A stretch of DNA of 64,000 nt from Pegea sp. RAD2-039 (Eukaryota > Chordata > Thaliacea > Salpida > Salpidae). This document shows, one piece after another, positions 63,597-64,000 of the stretch. The first letter of the stretch is position 1. Each line of letters opens with the position of its first letter. Made by a program: the position numbers and the translations under genes. The DNA lies in the NCBI GenBank assembly GCA_034620365.1, contig JAQGEQ010000354.1, positions 558,001-622,000 on the forward strand. Direction: 5' to 3'. The notes under the pieces were generated by a model that saw nothing but the letters and a program-made list of their open reading frames with translations, was not told the DNA's origin and made no database searches.

Positions 63597-64000
63597 TCAA
63601 CCAACAATTTTGGGTAGGACTGTTCTTGTAGAGGTGGTCACAGTCACGGGCATATCCTTTTTGTTGCCACTGCTGGCTTGTCTGTACGCGTCGTTTCGAT
63701 GTTGTTGTTGTGCTGCATTTGGTGGTTTAGGGAGGCGTCGTCTTAACCACGAGTGTCGAAGGGCTTGGGGCGGAGTGAGGCGATTTGAAGGGTCCCATTC
63801 CAAGCATCTTCGTAAAAAGTCGACGAATAAAACGTCATCATTTCCTTTTAACGCTGTAGACCAATCACGATGACCAGGTGGTGCTCGTAGCTTGCCACGT
63901 CTAGAGCGGCCTGGTCCTAGGACAGTTGTACCATCGGACAATGTGTTGATTTGACAGTATCTCGGATGTCCTTTAGATGTGAAGAAGTTCTTGGACCTCT
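63597..64000 (-). CDS. DYRK2: DYRK2-like dual-specificity kinase, last exon (gene runs off right edge)
   Basis: The minus strand is open from the window edge to TGA at 63599-63597. It begins [20 protein letters not shown], continues [20 protein letters not shown], then [20 protein letters not shown] and [15 protein letters not shown], and ends RTVLPKIVG. This is the C-lobe end of a class II DYRK kinase, with the CLEWDP..R.TP..AL.H.WLR motif of the last kinase helices. The RTVLPK-x-V ending is shared with vertebrate DYRK2, supporting DYRK2 over DYRK3/4. Such kinases autophosphorylate on tyrosine and phosphorylate Ser/Thr substrates. The ATP-binding lobe and catalytic residues lie outside the window. 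The exon is clearly richer in G+C than its surroundings. Confidence 0.92.
   Translation of the reverse strand, partial: RSKNFFTSKGHPRYCQINTLSDGTTVLGPGRSRRGKLRAPPGHRDWSTALKGNDDVLFVDFLRRCLEWDPSNRLTPPQALRHSWLRRRLPKPPNAAQQQHRNDAYRQASSGNKKDMPVTVTTSTRTVLPKIVG

Noticed and set aside
1-64000. CRISPR arrays, bacterial operons or prophage-like structure.
   Set aside because: None seen. The window is intron-bearing animal DNA.

Overview
The window is nuclear DNA of an A+T-rich invertebrate animal. Genes are split by GT-AG introns, some as short as 48-59 nt and others several kb long. Bacterial features are absent. Recognisable proteins are an ADAMTS protease, a TM9SF2 nonaspanin, a GT10 fucosyltransferase, a DYRK2-type kinase and a CUB/EGF/sushi membrane protein. 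The lineage cannot be fixed from this sequence. A spiralian such as a flatworm or rotifer is my guess, because long gaps and tiny introns coexist and because a splice-acceptor-like site lies 19-37 nt before every complete start codon, as expected if a spliced leader is added in trans. That reading is inference only.

Layout. 1-14.5 kb, minus strand: the first 11 coding exons (601 residues) of an ADAMTS gene, which runs off the left edge. 14.5-27.3 kb: a gene-poor gap with several stop-poor, coding-like relics. 27.3-38.2 kb, plus strand: a complete 10-exon gene for a 406-residue receptor-like protein with one CUB domain, three EGF repeats, one sushi domain, one membrane span and a short tail. 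38.2-44.0 kb: A+T-rich gap with two faint relics. 44.0-48.8 kb, plus strand: a complete 15-exon TM9SF2 gene (643 residues). 50.1-52.9 kb: a tRNA-derived SINE and broken non-LTR retrotransposon pieces. 53.0-54.9 kb, plus strand: a complete 5-exon alpha-1,3-fucosyltransferase (397 residues). 55-60.7 kb: a rearranged reverse transcriptase scrap, a SINE tail, a decayed histone H2A pseudogene and a long decayed LINE. 63.6-64.0 kb, minus strand: the last exon of a DYRK2-like kinase that continues off the right edge.

The genes do not form one pathway. Four of the five products belong to or pass through the secretory system: TM9SF2 and the fucosyltransferase are Golgi/endosomal proteins, the ADAMTS is secreted and the CUB/EGF/sushi protein should reach the cell surface. 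There is no sign of co-regulation. All exon joins of the four multi-exon genes were checked by hand for GT-AG borders and continuous phase. Most of the rest is A+T-rich DNA with mobile-element debris. I found no clear novel system. The observations most worth checking are the shared acceptor pattern at gene starts, the SINE family with its palindromic arm, the relic belt at 18.9-24.5 kb and two local fold-back rearrangements.
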